Source: RGIG3159 sp034927685 (GTDB lineage: Bacteria; Bacillota; Clostridia; Oscillospirales; Oscillospiraceae). Taken from it: a stretch of 64,000 nt of DNA. Where the stretch lies: assembly GCA_034927685.1 (NCBI GenBank), contig JAYFPO010000020.1, positions 24,927 through 88,926 of the forward strand, written 5' to 3'. The translations under genes and the position numbers were made by a program. The notes below the pieces were generated by a model, which made no database searches, was not told the origin of the DNA, and saw only the letters and a program-made list of their open reading frames with translations. This document shows, piece after piece, positions 1 to 9,734 of the stretch (position 1 is its first letter; every line of letters begins with the position of its first letter).

Positions 1-274
1 TCTCCATCTCGCCGTCGCCGTCCCAGTCCGTCTGGTAGGGAAGCTCGTCGGAGATGTTGATTACATCCCCGGCGCAGGCAGGGCCGTTGCCGGTCGTTTC
101 CGCCAATGTGGTCTCCGCCGCCGTCGTCTCCGAAACTTTTTGTGTGGTCTCCGCCGTGGTGGTCACCCCCGCCGCAGTCGTCTGCGAGTCGACCGGCTCC
201 GCCGCCTTTTGGCCGCAGGCGGTCAGCCCCAAAGCCACCAGCAGCGCAAGCAGTGCGCCAAAATAACGTTTCAT
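1..274 (-). CDS. Lipoprotein, N-terminal part only (runs off the left edge)
   Basis: The 91 visible residues begin with a lipoprotein signal: Lys-Arg, a hydrophobic stretch and the lipobox LTAC at residues 17-20, so Cys20 should be lipidated and the protein anchored to the outer face of the membrane. Residues 25-65 form a low-complexity linker rich in Thr, Glu and Ala. A short stretch DWDGDGEM near the edge resembles an Asp-rich calcium-binding or VCBS-like loop, but too little is visible to name a family. The ATG at 274 follows an AGAGGGG ribosome site. The gene is divergent from the carboxypeptidase at 470, which has a similar Thr/Glu-rich linker. The function is unknown. Confidence 0.75.
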   Translation of the reverse strand, partial: MKRYFGALLALLVALGLTACGQKAAEPVDSQTTAAGVTTTAETTQKVSETTAAETTLAETTGNGPACAGDVINISDELPYQTDWDGDGEME

Positions 275-336
275 TTGGATTCCCCTCTTCTCATTTTATT
301 CTGTGCTTAAACGGGATTTTCTTTTCCAGTTTTAAC

Positions 337-365
337 ATTCTACCGCTTTTTTCCAGCAAATTCAA
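337..365 (-). promoter_or_regulatory. Putative sigma-A promoter for the lipoprotein gene
   Basis: On the minus strand a -35 TTGAAT (365-360) and a -10 TAGAAT (342-337) are 17 bp apart, about 60 bp before the lipoprotein ATG at 274. The call is by motif only. Confidence 0.45.
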
Positions 366-392
366 TCGCATCTGGAAAAAGTGCATCCGAAG

Positions 393-401
393 TGCTATAA
401 T
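393..401 (+). promoter_or_regulatory. Putative extended -10 promoter for the carboxypeptidase gene
   Basis: TGC-TATAAT forms an extended -10 element about 70 bp before the ATG at 470. The -35 region (TGGAAA) is poor, as is common for extended -10 promoters. Confidence 0.45.
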
Positions 402-469
402 AGCTGCGTTATGGCCTTTGGCCCGCATCTGTGGGCCCCGGGGTCCACCTTGTTTACAGGAGATGCTCC

Positions 470-1498
470 ATGATGAAAAATCGCTTTTTCTGCCTGCTTG
501 TGGCAGCGGCGCTGCTGCTCTCCGGCTGCACCATTCGCCCCTCGCAGGCTGTACCGGCGGATACGGCATCCGCGACGGAATCCGCGTCCGTGTCGCAAAC
601 GGAATCCGTCACCGGGGCGGAGATCACAACAGAATCCCGAGCCGAACCGGAAACAACGACGTTTCCAGAGACGGAAACCGCATCGGAAACGGGGCTTCCG
701 GCCTTTCCGGAGACGCTGTCACTGGGTTCCGGGCAGGCTTTTGCCTACGACGTAACCGCCGGCGCCTATCTGGCGATGAAGGGGGAAGGCGAGCGTCTCT
801 ACCCTGCCAGCACCACCAAACTGCTGACCATCCTGACTGCGCTCCGCTACCTCTCCCCGGACGAGCTGGTCACGCCGGGCGATGAGCTGACGATGGTGCT
901 GAGCGATTCCACCTTTGCCTATGTAAACAGCACCCACACGCTGACGGTGGAAATGCTGATTGAAGGCATGCTGCTTCCCTCCGGCAACGATGCGGCCTGT
1001 GCGCTGGCCGCCGCCGCCGGCCGCACCATTTCGGGCGACAGCACACTCTCCGGCGTCGACAGCGTCGCGGTATTTGTGCAGGAGATGAACCGCTATGCTC
1101 AGGAAATCGGCATGACGGGCAGCCATTTCGTCACGCCGGACGGGTATTTCGACGAGGACCACTACACCACTGTGGAGGATATGGCCAAGGTTTCCCTGCT
1201 GGCCGCTCAAAATGACCTGATCCGCCGGTATTGCGGGCTTGCCCAGGCCGACGTGGTCTATGCGAGCGGCCATACCAACCACTGGGTCAACACCAACCTG
1301 ATGTTGGACCCTTCCAGCGTCTGGTATAATCCCTATGTAACCGGTCTGAAAACCGGCTCCGTGTCCGGGCATTGCAGTCTGATCTGCATTCTGGACAAGG
1401 ATGGGAGAGAGTACATCGCCGGTGTGTTTTCCGCGCCGGATACGACGACGCGCTATACGGATATGACCGCCATTGCCAACTGGCTGCTGGCGGATTGA
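470..1498 (+). CDS. D-alanyl-D-alanine carboxypeptidase, lipoprotein form (peptidase S11)
   Basis: This 342-residue serine-type DD-carboxypeptidase would trim the terminal D-Ala of peptidoglycan stem peptides outside the membrane. All three penicillin-binding motifs are visible: STTK at 114-117 (Ser114 the nucleophile), SGN at 171-173 and KTG at 294-296. The N-terminus is a lipoprotein signal with lipobox LSGC (Cys20), followed by a Ser/Thr/Glu-rich linker to about residue 75. The PBP5 C-terminal beta domain and membrane helix of DacA are absent, so the lipid anchor probably replaces them. The ATG at 470 follows an ACAGGAGA ribosome site; an in-frame upstream start at 431 lacks one. The ycxB-like gene follows 15 bp downstream. 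Confidence 0.9.
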   Translation: MMKNRFFCLLVAAALLLSGCTIRPSQAVPADTASATESASVSQTESVTGAEITTESRAEPETTTFPETETASETGLPAFPETLSLGSGQAFAYDVTAGAYLAMKGEGERLYPASTTKLLTILTALRYLSPDELVTPGDELTMVLSDSTFAYVNSTHTLTVEMLIEGMLLPSGNDAACALAAAAGRTISGDSTLSGVDSVAVFVQEMNRYAQEIGMTGSHFVTPDGYFDEDHYTTVEDMAKVSLLAAQNDLIRRYCGLAQADVVYASGHTNHWVNTNLMLDPSSVWYNPYVTGLKTGSVSGHCSLICILDKDGREYIAGVFSAPDTTTRYTDMTAIANWLLAD

Positions 1499-1513
1499 AC
1501 CAGGAGGGGCTCC

Positions 1514-2026
1514 ATGCTGGAAAACCGATTCGCGATCACCGCGGAGGGTCTGACGGAGATCAGCCGCCGTCTGATCCGCTATACCCACCGTTTTGTCTCC
1601 GCCACTGTTGCCGTGCCGCTCTTCATCGCGCTGCTGGCCGTGCTGATCGCCGCTGTGGTTCCCGCCGTGTCCCCGCTGCTGACCGGAATTCTGGCCGTGG
1701 TTCTCATCCTGTATTTTCTGCGAACCATCTCCAAAGTCCCGGCCCGGATGGCGGCGCAGATCTATCAGCGCATGCGGCAAAACCGGCAGGAGCCGGAGGA
1801 GCACACCCGGCTGACGGAAACCGGCATCGCGATTCTGGATGGCGAGGACTCCCGGGAATACGCCTATCCCTCTATCCGGCTGGTTTTTTCGACGGAGCAT
1901 TATCTTGTGGCGATGAATCAAGAAAACCGTGCGGTGTATTGGAAAAAGGACGCCTTTCTGGACAGCAGCGAGCAGGCGCTTTTGCAAACGCTGCGGGATC
2001 GCTGCCCGTCGGCCCGCTTCCGCTGA
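1514..2026 (+). CDS. YcxB-like membrane protein
   Basis: This 170-residue protein has a short N-terminal domain, two closely spaced membrane helices at about 30-50 and 54-70, and a soluble C-terminal domain (about 95-165) with the beta-strand pattern of the YcxB-like family (ITETGI, then a strand and YWKKDAF). Family members have no established function. An AGGAGGGG ribosome site precedes the ATG. It lies 15 bp behind the carboxypeptidase, so the two are probably co-transcribed and end at the hairpin at 2091. Confidence 0.6.
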   Translation: MLENRFAITAEGLTEISRRLIRYTHRFVSATVAVPLFIALLAVLIAAVVPAVSPLLTGILAVVLILYFLRTISKVPARMAAQIYQRMRQNRQEPEEHTRLTETGIAILDGEDSREYAYPSIRLVFSTEHYLVAMNQENRAVYWKKDAFLDSSEQALLQTLRDRCPSARFR

Positions 2027-2090
2027 TCGGATTCTATGATCGGAATCATGATTGCATCAGCGCTTAGGAAGAGACCTCGGGAGAAACCGC

Positions 2091-2130
2091 AAGGCTTGAT
2101 ACGGGATTTACATCCTGCATCAAGCCTTTT
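2091..2130 (+). terminator. Rho-independent terminator after the ycxB-like gene
   Basis: A perfect 10-bp stem AAGGCTTGAT / ATCAAGCCTT (2091-2100 and 2119-2128) runs into TTTT. Confidence 0.7.
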
Positions 2131-2220
2131 CTAACACAAACTTGTATCATCTTTGCATCCGGCAGGCAGGCGTGAGGCCTCAGGAATGGCCGTTTTCGCC
2201 GGTGGCCCCTACAAGTCTGG

Positions 2221-2249
2221 TTGTATTCTGCGCGCTTTTATGATAGGAT
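2221..2249 (+). promoter_or_regulatory. Putative promoter of glmS
   Basis: -35 TTGTAT (2221-2226) and -10 TAGGAT (2244-2249) are spaced 17 bp. I see no glmS ribozyme core between here and the ATG; the leader is only about 45 nt. Confidence 0.5.
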
Positions 2250-2299
2250 AAGAGTAGGTGTTTATCAATAACTGCAACAAAAAAGGAGGGTTCCAATCC

Positions 2300-4141
<1,842 letters not shown>

Positions 4142-4161
4142 TCTCGGAAGGGGCGCAACAA

Positions 4162-4258
4162 GGACCTGCTGCAAAGCGGAACGGTCCGGACCTTTTCCTG
4201 CCGTATGGCAGGGTCGGGGCTGGATGGCGCCGGAATTTCGCAGCAGGTCCGTTTTTTT
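4162..4258 (+). terminator. Terminator of glmS with nested hairpins
   Basis: Outer arms GGACCTGCTGC (4162-4172) and GCAGCAGGTCC (4240-4250) pair perfectly over 11 bp and are followed by T7. The 67-nt interior holds further palindromes, GGTCCGGACC and CCTGCC-gtat-GGCAGG. This is an unusually long, branched terminator. Confidence 0.65.
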
Positions 4259-4297
4259 GCTTGATGCCCGCCAACCTGACGCAGAGAGGAAACCGCA

Positions 4298-5176
4298 ATG
4301 ACACAGGATACCGCATCCCGCATCGGCACCCGCGCCATGGAGGGCCTTTTATTTGAAGTTGCCGCCACACCGAAGCCGGGCCTGGTCGACCGCGCCAACA
4401 GCGGCGCGCATCACGACATGGATTTTTTTACCTTTCTGTCCTCCGCCGCCGCGCTGAGCCCCTGCTTTACGCGGTTTGCCCAGCTGGGCACGGCGTACTC
4501 GGCCAAGCCGCTGCCGGAACTGCTTCCGCCCCTGCGCGCTTACGGACGCACGGCAGAGACGAAGATGTTCGCCATGACGGGCGGCGTCAACACCCATAAG
4601 GGGCTGATCTTCTCCCTGGGGCTGCTCTGCGGCTGCGCGGGCTGGCTGTCCGGGAAAGCGCCGCTTACCGCGGACAACGTCTGCGAGACGGCCGGGCGGT
4701 TGTGCCGCGGGCTTTGCCAAACCGACTACGGTGCGCTCCGTGAAAAGGCCTGCCTCACAAAAGGAGAACGGCTTTACCTCCAATATGGCATCAAGGGGGT
4801 ACGCGGCGAAGCGGAGAGCGGGTTTCTTACGGTCCGCACCGTTTCCGCGCCGCAATATCGGGCGCTGCTTGCGGGCGGCAGCGCGCAAAACGAGGCTCTG
4901 GTGCAGACTCTGCTTTTCCTGCTTGCAAAGACCGTCGACACCAACGTCATCGCGCGGCATGGCCTCGCCGCCTCGCGGTATGTGCAGGCGAGCGCGGAAA
5001 AGGCCCTCGCCCTCGGCGGCATGTTCACCGGCGAGGGGAGGGCCTGTATCCGGCGGATGGACGACGACTTGATCGGGCGCGATCTCAGCCCCGGCGGATG
5101 CGCGGATTTGCTGGCGGCAACCCATTTTCTTGTGTCGCTGGAACTGCGCGAATCCAGAGGGGCGGAACCTGTGTGA
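4298..5176 (+). CDS. citG: Triphosphoribosyl-dephospho-CoA synthase
   Basis: CitG/MdcB-family enzymes condense ATP with dephospho-CoA to form the prosthetic-group precursor of citrate lyase and malonate decarboxylase acyl carrier proteins. The 292-residue protein shows the family signatures PKPGLVDR (about 26-33), GAHHDMD (36-42) and TGGVNTHKG (about 94-102). The ATG follows GAGAGGA. No citrate lyase (citCDEFX) or malonate decarboxylase genes lie in the window, so its acceptor protein must be elsewhere. It is convergent with trpB2, with only 46 bp between them. The family call is firm; which lyase it serves cannot be told from here. Confidence 0.9.
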   Translation: MTQDTASRIGTRAMEGLLFEVAATPKPGLVDRANSGAHHDMDFFTFLSSAAALSPCFTRFAQLGTAYSAKPLPELLPPLRAYGRTAETKMFAMTGGVNTHKGLIFSLGLLCGCAGWLSGKAPLTADNVCETAGRLCRGLCQTDYGALREKACLTKGERLYLQYGIKGVRGEAESGFLTVRTVSAPQYRALLAGGSAQNEALVQTLLFLLAKTVDTNVIARHGLAASRYVQASAEKALALGGMFTGEGRACIRRMDDDLIGRDLSPGGCADLLAATHFLVSLELRESRGAEPV

Positions 5177-5222
5177 CCCATCCCCCGGGAGCGCAGCCTT
5201 CCGTCCGGAACCCAGCCGACGA

Positions 5223-6590
5223 TCAGTCGAACTTCGGCAGATGCTTCAGTGCTTTTTCAATGTCCGCGTCCGTAGGGACAGTATCGGTCATCGTTCCGTC
5301 ATTGTACTGCGCGTAGGCCGTCATATCAAAATAGCCGGTACCGGTCAGCCCGAAGAGAATGGTCTTTTCCTCGCCGGTCTCGCGGCAGCGAAGCGCCTCG
5401 TCGATGGCCACGCGGATGGCATGGCTGCTCTCCGGCGCGGGCAGAATGCCCTCAGACCGGGCGAATTGCTCGGCCGCGGCAAATACGCTCGTCTGTTCGA
5501 CGGACCTGGCCTCCAGATACCCGTCATGGTAAAGCTGGGACAGAATGCTGCTCATGCCATGATAACGCAGGCCGCCTGCGTGGATCGGAGAGGGCATGAA
5601 GCCGCAGCCCAGCGTGTACATTTTTGCCAGCGGGCAGACCATGCCGGTATCGCAGAAGTCATAGGCAAAGCGGCCCCGCGTGAAGCTCGGGCAGGAGGTC
5701 GGCTCGACGGCGATGAACTGATAATCCGCCTCGCCACGCAGCTTTTCGCCCATGAACGGCGCAATCAGGCCGCCCAGATTGGAGCCGCCGCCGGCACAGC
5801 CGATGATGGTGTCGGGCTTGATGCCGTATTTGTCCATCGCGATCTTGGTCTCCAGCCCAATGATGCTCTGGTGCAGCAGCACCTGGTTGAGCACACTGCC
5901 CAGCACATAGCGGTAGCCCTCATGGGTGACGGCGACCTCGACGGCTTCGGAAATGGCGCAGCCAAGAGAACCGCCGGTACCGGGGAACTCCTCCAGAATC
6001 CTGCGGCCCACGGCTGTGGTGTCCGAGGGTGACGGAGTGACCGACGCGCCGTAGGTCCGCATGACCTCGCGGCGGAACGGCTTTTGCTCGTAACTGGTTT
6101 TTACCATAAAGACCTTGCAGTCCAGATCCAGGTAAGCACAGGCCATCGACAGTGCCGTGCCCCACTGGCCCGCTCCGGTCTCGGTGGTAACGCCCTTGAG
6201 GCCCTGCTCCTTGGCATAGTAGGCCTGCGCAATGGCGGAATTCAACTTGTGGGAGCCGGAAGTGTTATTACCCTCAAACTTATAGTAAATCTTTGCGGGC
6301 GTCTTTAGTTTCTCCTCCAGGCAGTAGGCGCGGACCAGCGGGGACGGACGATACATCTTGTAGAAGTCGCGGATGCCCGCCGGAATCTCACAATATGCGG
6401 TGTCGTTGTCCAGCTCCTGCCGGACCAGCTCGTCGCAGAACACGCCGCGCAGCTCATCAAAGGTCATTGGCTGATGGGTGCCGGGGTTCAGCAGCGGGGC
6501 GGGCTTCTGCTTCATGTCCGCCCGGACATTGTACCATGCCCTGGGCATCTCGTCTTCGTGCAGATAGATTTTGTAGGGAATGTTCGCCAT
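5223..6590 (-). CDS. Tryptophan synthase beta chain, TrpB2 type
   Basis: This 455-residue PLP enzyme of the TrpB2 subfamily condenses indole with serine (or O-phosphoserine) to give tryptophan. It is longer than ordinary TrpB and has the TrpB2 N-terminal extension (about 1-80). Visible motifs are the PLP lysine in NTSGSHKLNSA (Lys115), the active-site Glu in TETGAGQWG, the phosphate loop GCAGGGSNLGG and a C-terminal GLTGTGYFD. No trpA or other trp gene is adjacent. Together with the Trp-specific T-box leader upstream this suggests indole salvage under tryptophan control. The ATG at 6590 is preceded by an AGGAGC-type site. Confidence 0.93.
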   Translation of the reverse strand: MANIPYKIYLHEDEMPRAWYNVRADMKQKPAPLLNPGTHQPMTFDELRGVFCDELVRQELDNDTAYCEIPAGIRDFYKMYRPSPLVRAYCLEEKLKTPAKIYYKFEGNNTSGSHKLNSAIAQAYYAKEQGLKGVTTETGAGQWGTALSMACAYLDLDCKVFMVKTSYEQKPFRREVMRTYGASVTPSPSDTTAVGRRILEEFPGTGGSLGCAISEAVEVAVTHEGYRYVLGSVLNQVLLHQSIIGLETKIAMDKYGIKPDTIIGCAGGGSNLGGLIAPFMGEKLRGEADYQFIAVEPTSCPSFTRGRFAYDFCDTGMVCPLAKMYTLGCGFMPSPIHAGGLRYHGMSSILSQLYHDGYLEARSVEQTSVFAAAEQFARSEGILPAPESSHAIRVAIDEALRCRETGEEKTILFGLTGTGYFDMTAYAQYNDGTMTDTVPTDADIEKALKHLPKFD

Positions 6591-6622
6591 GGGAATTGCT
6601 CCTTTCTCAATCGGCGGGACAT

Positions 6623-6897
6623 AAAAAATTCCTGTCCCGCAGTTCTATCCTAACTGCTGGGACAGGAATCAAAAATCATCCTGCGGTGCCACCCGGCTTG
6701 ATGCTAACGCATCCTCTCACTGTATGCAAACACATACCGGCCTTTGATAACGGAGCGCCAGCTCCGGCTCGCCTACTTGGTTCGGTCTGCCCTCAGAAGC
6801 CCATTCAGAACGGTTCTCCGCGCCGCGATTCCACCACCCGCGACTCTCTTTGTCGGAAAGCTCCCGAACCTACTCACACTTCTTCAATGGTTTGATT
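6623..6897 (-). promoter_or_regulatory. T-box riboswitch, tRNA-Trp specific, controlling trpB2
   Basis: Read on the minus strand, the leader has the T-box sequence GGGTGGCACCGC (6694-6683), which pairs with the uncharged tRNA acceptor end. A terminator stem TTCCTGTCCCAGCAGTT / AACTGCGGGACAGGAA (6668-6629) with a T-rich tail at 6628-6623 follows. In the Stem I region the specifier context GAA-TGG-GC puts a UGG (Trp) codon at 6803-6801. Uncharged tRNA-Trp should stabilise the antiterminator and allow trpB2 transcription. The consensus promoter directly upstream and the AGAGAGTCG / GGTGG landmarks of Stem I agree with this. Confidence 0.93.
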
Positions 6898-6903
6898 GGC
6901 TGC

Positions 6904-6932
6904 ATTATAGCTCAGGCGCGCGGATTTGTCAA
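6904..6932 (-). promoter_or_regulatory. Consensus sigma-A promoter of the T-box/trpB2 unit
   Basis: TTGACA (6932-6927) and TATAAT (6909-6904) on the minus strand, 17 bp apart, match the consensus perfectly. Transcription would start near 6897. Confidence 0.85.
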
Positions 6933-6996
6933 GTAAAAATTTTCGACTTTTTCCGCAGAAACACACAGTCGCCAGCCGGGGCCGAACGCCGCCGGA

Positions 6997-7911
6997 TTAC
7001 AGATTTGCGTGATAGGTCAGACCCCGCGGATAGAAAAACCGGATACCGCCCGGAACAACACGAAACGTCACGTCCGTGCCGTAGCGCGCCTCTCCGTCGA
7101 GATTGATGACGGCTTCCTTCCGGCAATGCACCGTGATCTCGGTGCTCCGGCAGTGGCGGAACAGCGCCGGATACTCCTTGTGTCGCCCGGCCTTAAAGGG
7201 GCCGATGATTTGCGCCACCTGCAGGCGCGACACGGGCGCCACCAGGAGCAGGTCCAGCAGGCCGTCGTCCGGCTCCGCCTCGGGAACCGGGTTGAAGCCG
7301 CCGCCGTAAAAACGGCCGGAGCAAATGCAGATCATGGACTTTTCCCCTTCGATCCGCTCGCCGTTCAACTCGATGACGTAGGGCTCATGGATACCCCGGA
7401 GCAGATTGCTGACGGTGGAAATAAGATACGCGCCGTGGCCGCCCACACCGGGCAAATGCTTGTATTTCGCCACCTCCGTGCCAACCCGGGCGTCGAAGCC
7501 CATGGAGCAGATGTTGAGCGCGTAGCTGTCGCCGCACTCGATCAGGTCGAAGGCGGCTTCCTCCCCCTCCAGCAGTGCGTCGAGATCGTAGAAGCGGGAC
7601 GGGTCGGAAAACATTTTGGTGAAGTCGTTGCCGGAGCCGCCGGGATAGTGCGTCACCGCCAGATTCGAATAGCCGAAGGCCCCGTTGACCGCCTCGTTGA
7701 GCGTGCCGTCGCCGCCGCAGGCGTAGATTCTGGTCTCCTCGCCGGACTGACCGGCTTCCCTGGCATAGGCAGTGATATCGCCCGGTTTTTTGGAAACGCG
7801 GATGCGATAGCTCAGCCCCCGCGCTTTACAGACCCCATGAATTTTTTCGGAAAAGTCGAAGGTGTGGTCGTACTTGCCCGCCGCCGGGTTAATCAGGAAC
7901 AGATGCGTCAT
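6997..7911 (-). CDS. Diacylglycerol/lipid kinase, YegS/BmrU family
   Basis: This 304-residue protein belongs to the DagK_cat fold family that phosphorylates diacylglycerol or related lipids at the membrane. It shows the N-terminal NPAAGK motif (residues 8-13), the nucleotide-binding CGGDGTLNE loop (about 65-73), PGGSGNDF (about 90-97) and the C-terminal strand NLDGE. In Gram-positive bacteria such enzymes recycle the diacylglycerol left by lipoteichoic acid synthesis, though the exact lipid cannot be read from sequence. The start overlaps the stop of the methyltransferase gene by 4 bp, so the pair is translationally coupled. Confidence 0.88.
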   Translation of the reverse strand: MTHLFLINPAAGKYDHTFDFSEKIHGVCKARGLSYRIRVSKKPGDITAYAREAGQSGEETRIYACGGDGTLNEAVNGAFGYSNLAVTHYPGGSGNDFTKMFSDPSRFYDLDALLEGEEAAFDLIECGDSYALNICSMGFDARVGTEVAKYKHLPGVGGHGAYLISTVSNLLRGIHEPYVIELNGERIEGEKSMICICSGRFYGGGFNPVPEAEPDDGLLDLLLVAPVSRLQVAQIIGPFKAGRHKEYPALFRHCRSTEITVHCRKEAVINLDGEARYGTDVTFRVVPGGIRFFYPRGLTYHANL

Positions 7912-9059
7912 TTTTTGTAATCCCCCTGTGCGCCGTCCCGCTTTTTTTCAAAATACATATAGACGTTGCATGGCAGCCGTCCATTATAGAGTTTCCGCTT
8001 CTTATCGGCCTTCCGACCGAAGCAGCTCTCAAATTCCGGCTCTGAAGAGATCAAATACAGCTTCCAGCCGTCCTGGTACCGAATGTGCCTGCCAAAGCTG
8101 CGGTAGAGCTGCTGCGCGGATTTTTGCTCCAGCATCCGCTCTCCATAGGGGGGATTGGTCACGATGACCCCTGTGGGCGCGGGGACGTCCATCTTCGTGG
8201 CGTCGCCCTCCCGGAATTCGATCCACTGTTCCACGCCGGCCTTTTTTGCGTTGCAGCGGGCGATGTCCAGGCTCTCTCCGTCGATATCCGTGCCGAGAAT
8301 CCGGTAATTGCCCCGGAATTCGCGGTCCAGCGCCTCGACCCTGGCCTGCTGCCAGACCGCGCCGTCCACGCAGGACCATTGCTGCGCCGCAAAGGAGCGG
8401 CCCATGCCGGGCGCGCGGTTCAGAGCCATCATAGCCGCCTCGATGCAGAGCGTACCGGACCCGCAGAAGGGGTCCCAGAAAAAGTCGCGGCCCCGGTACC
8501 GGGCCAACTCCACCATCGCCGCCGCCATGGTCTCGTGGAGCGGCGCCAGATTGGCCTGCGCGCGGTAGCCCCGCTTGTGGAGGCCCGCGCCGGAAGTGTC
8601 CAGAAACACCTCACAGAGGTCTTTCATGATGGCAAAATGCAGCTGGTAGATCTCACCGGTCTCTGGCAGCCAGCTCAGGCCGTAATGCCGACCAAGCCGG
8701 TCCACAGCTGCTTTTTTGGCGATGGACTGGCAATCCGGCACCGAATGGAGCTGGCTGTCGAGGCTATAGCCCTTGACGGGAAACGCGCCGTTTTTCGGCA
8801 CAAACTCCTCCAGCGGGATCCGCAAAACGCCCTGATACAGCTCCTCAAAGGACCGCGCCTCGAAGGAGGCGAGCAGAATCATCACGCGCTCTCCCATACG
8901 CAGGCACAGATTGGCCCGGGCCATATCGGCGTAGCCGCCGTCAAAAAAAACGCGGCGGTCCTGCGCGCGGACGCTGCCCATATGGAGCCTTCGGAGCTCC
9001 TCCGCAACCAAGCCCTCCAGCCCAAACAGGCAGGGGACGCAAAATGTCATATTTTCCAT
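7908..9059 (-). CDS. THUMP-domain 23S rRNA guanine-N2 methyltransferase (RlmL/YpsC type)
   Basis: This 383-residue class I SAM methyltransferase has an N-terminal ferredoxin-like/THUMP region (about 1-155). The catalytic Rossmann domain has DPFCGSGTLCIEAA (SAM motif I, about 193-206), GTDIDGESLDIA, and the N2-guanine/N6-adenine signature NPPYGERM (about 298-305). Relatives (RlmL N-terminal half, B. subtilis YpsC) methylate a guanosine in 23S rRNA; the exact position in this organism is inferred. A GAGAGGA ribosome site precedes the ATG. It is the first gene of a two-gene unit with the lipid kinase, driven by the promoter at 9117-9145. Confidence 0.88.
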   Translation of the reverse strand: MENMTFCVPCLFGLEGLVAEELRRLHMGSVRAQDRRVFFDGGYADMARANLCLRMGERVMILLASFEARSFEELYQGVLRIPLEEFVPKNGAFPVKGYSLDSQLHSVPDCQSIAKKAAVDRLGRHYGLSWLPETGEIYQLHFAIMKDLCEVFLDTSGAGLHKRGYRAQANLAPLHETMAAAMVELARYRGRDFFWDPFCGSGTLCIEAAMMALNRAPGMGRSFAAQQWSCVDGAVWQQARVEALDREFRGNYRILGTDIDGESLDIARCNAKKAGVEQWIEFREGDATKMDVPAPTGVIVTNPPYGERMLEQKSAQQLYRSFGRHIRYQDGWKLYLISSEPEFESCFGRKADKKRKLYNGRLPCNVYMYFEKKRDGAQGDYKK

Positions 9060-9116
9060 ACTGGTTCCTCTCTATAACAACGGCTTATCAGGGAAAAATA
9101 AAAACCCTGATTTTTA

Positions 9117-9145
9117 ATTATATCCGAGTTGCAGAAAAATAGCAA
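9117..9145 (-). promoter_or_regulatory. Putative promoter of the rRNA methyltransferase/lipid kinase unit
   Basis: -35 TTGCTA (9145-9140) and -10 TATAAT (9122-9117) on the minus strand with 17-bp spacing. A small inverted repeat ATCAGGG/CCCTGAT (9087-9093, 9105-9111) lies in the leader. Confidence 0.6.
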
Positions 9146-9201
9146 ATACCAAATGCAGCAAACACGATATATTTCATACAGACTTTTTCATAATATTCCT
9201 A

Positions 9202-9230
9202 ATGACATCCGGCTAAAAATCGTGTAAGAT
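9202..9230 (+). promoter_or_regulatory. Putative promoter of the nfeD-SPFH unit
   Basis: -35 ATGACA (9202-9207) and -10 TAAGAT (9225-9230) with 17-bp spacing, 24 bp before the NfeD-like ATG. Confidence 0.5.
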
Positions 9231-9253
9231 AGATACAGGAAAGGAGGCTGCTT

Positions 9254-9715
9254 ATGGATTCTGTTTCAATCATTCTTTGGATCGCCGTCATGATCGCCAT
9301 GCTGGTGCTGGAGGCTGCTACCGTCAGTCTGGTTTCCATCTGGTTCGCCGGCGGCGCGCTCAGCGCCCTGATCGTCTCGCTCTGCGGCGGGAACATGGCG
9401 CTGCAGATTGTGTTGTTCGTTGTGGTCTCCGGCATTCTACTGGCCTGTCTGCGTCCTCTGATGAAAAAACTCCGGCATGGTTCGCCGCCGGAACGGACCA
9501 ACGCAGACCGGGTGCTGGATATGGAGGCTGTCGTGGTAGAAACCATCGACAACCTTCAGGAGCAAGGCGCTGTCAAGGTGGATGGAAAAATCTGGACCGC
9601 CCGCACCGTGGACGGCAGTATCCTGCATCCCGGCCAGGTCGTGCAAATCTCGCGCATGGAAGGCGTCAAGTTGTATGTGACCCCGGCAAAGGTGCCGGTT
9701 TCGTCCAAGACGTAA
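9254..9715 (+). CDS. NfeD-like membrane protein
   Basis: The 153-residue protein has two to three tightly packed membrane helices (about 5-70) and a C-terminal OB-fold domain (about 85-150) with the NfeD pattern EGAVKVDGKIWTAR...I..G..V.I...EGVKL.V. NfeD proteins pair with SPFH/stomatin-family proteins, and the SPFH gene is the next gene here, 19 bp downstream. The pair is thought to organise membrane microdomains. A strong AAAGGAGG site precedes the ATG. This is the short, protease-less form of NfeD. Confidence 0.85.
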   Translation: MDSVSIILWIAVMIAMLVLEAATVSLVSIWFAGGALSALIVSLCGGNMALQIVLFVVVSGILLACLRPLMKKLRHGSPPERTNADRVLDMEAVVVETIDNLQEQGAVKVDGKIWTARTVDGSILHPGQVVQISRMEGVKLYVTPAKVPVSSKT

Positions 9716-9734
9716 AAAGGAAGGGTAGAAAAAC

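Noticed and set aside
719..1987. Long minus-strand frame opposite the carboxypeptidase and ycxB-like genes
   Set aside because: His/Gly/Arg-rich antisense shadow of two genes with clear motifs; no ribosome site or family features.
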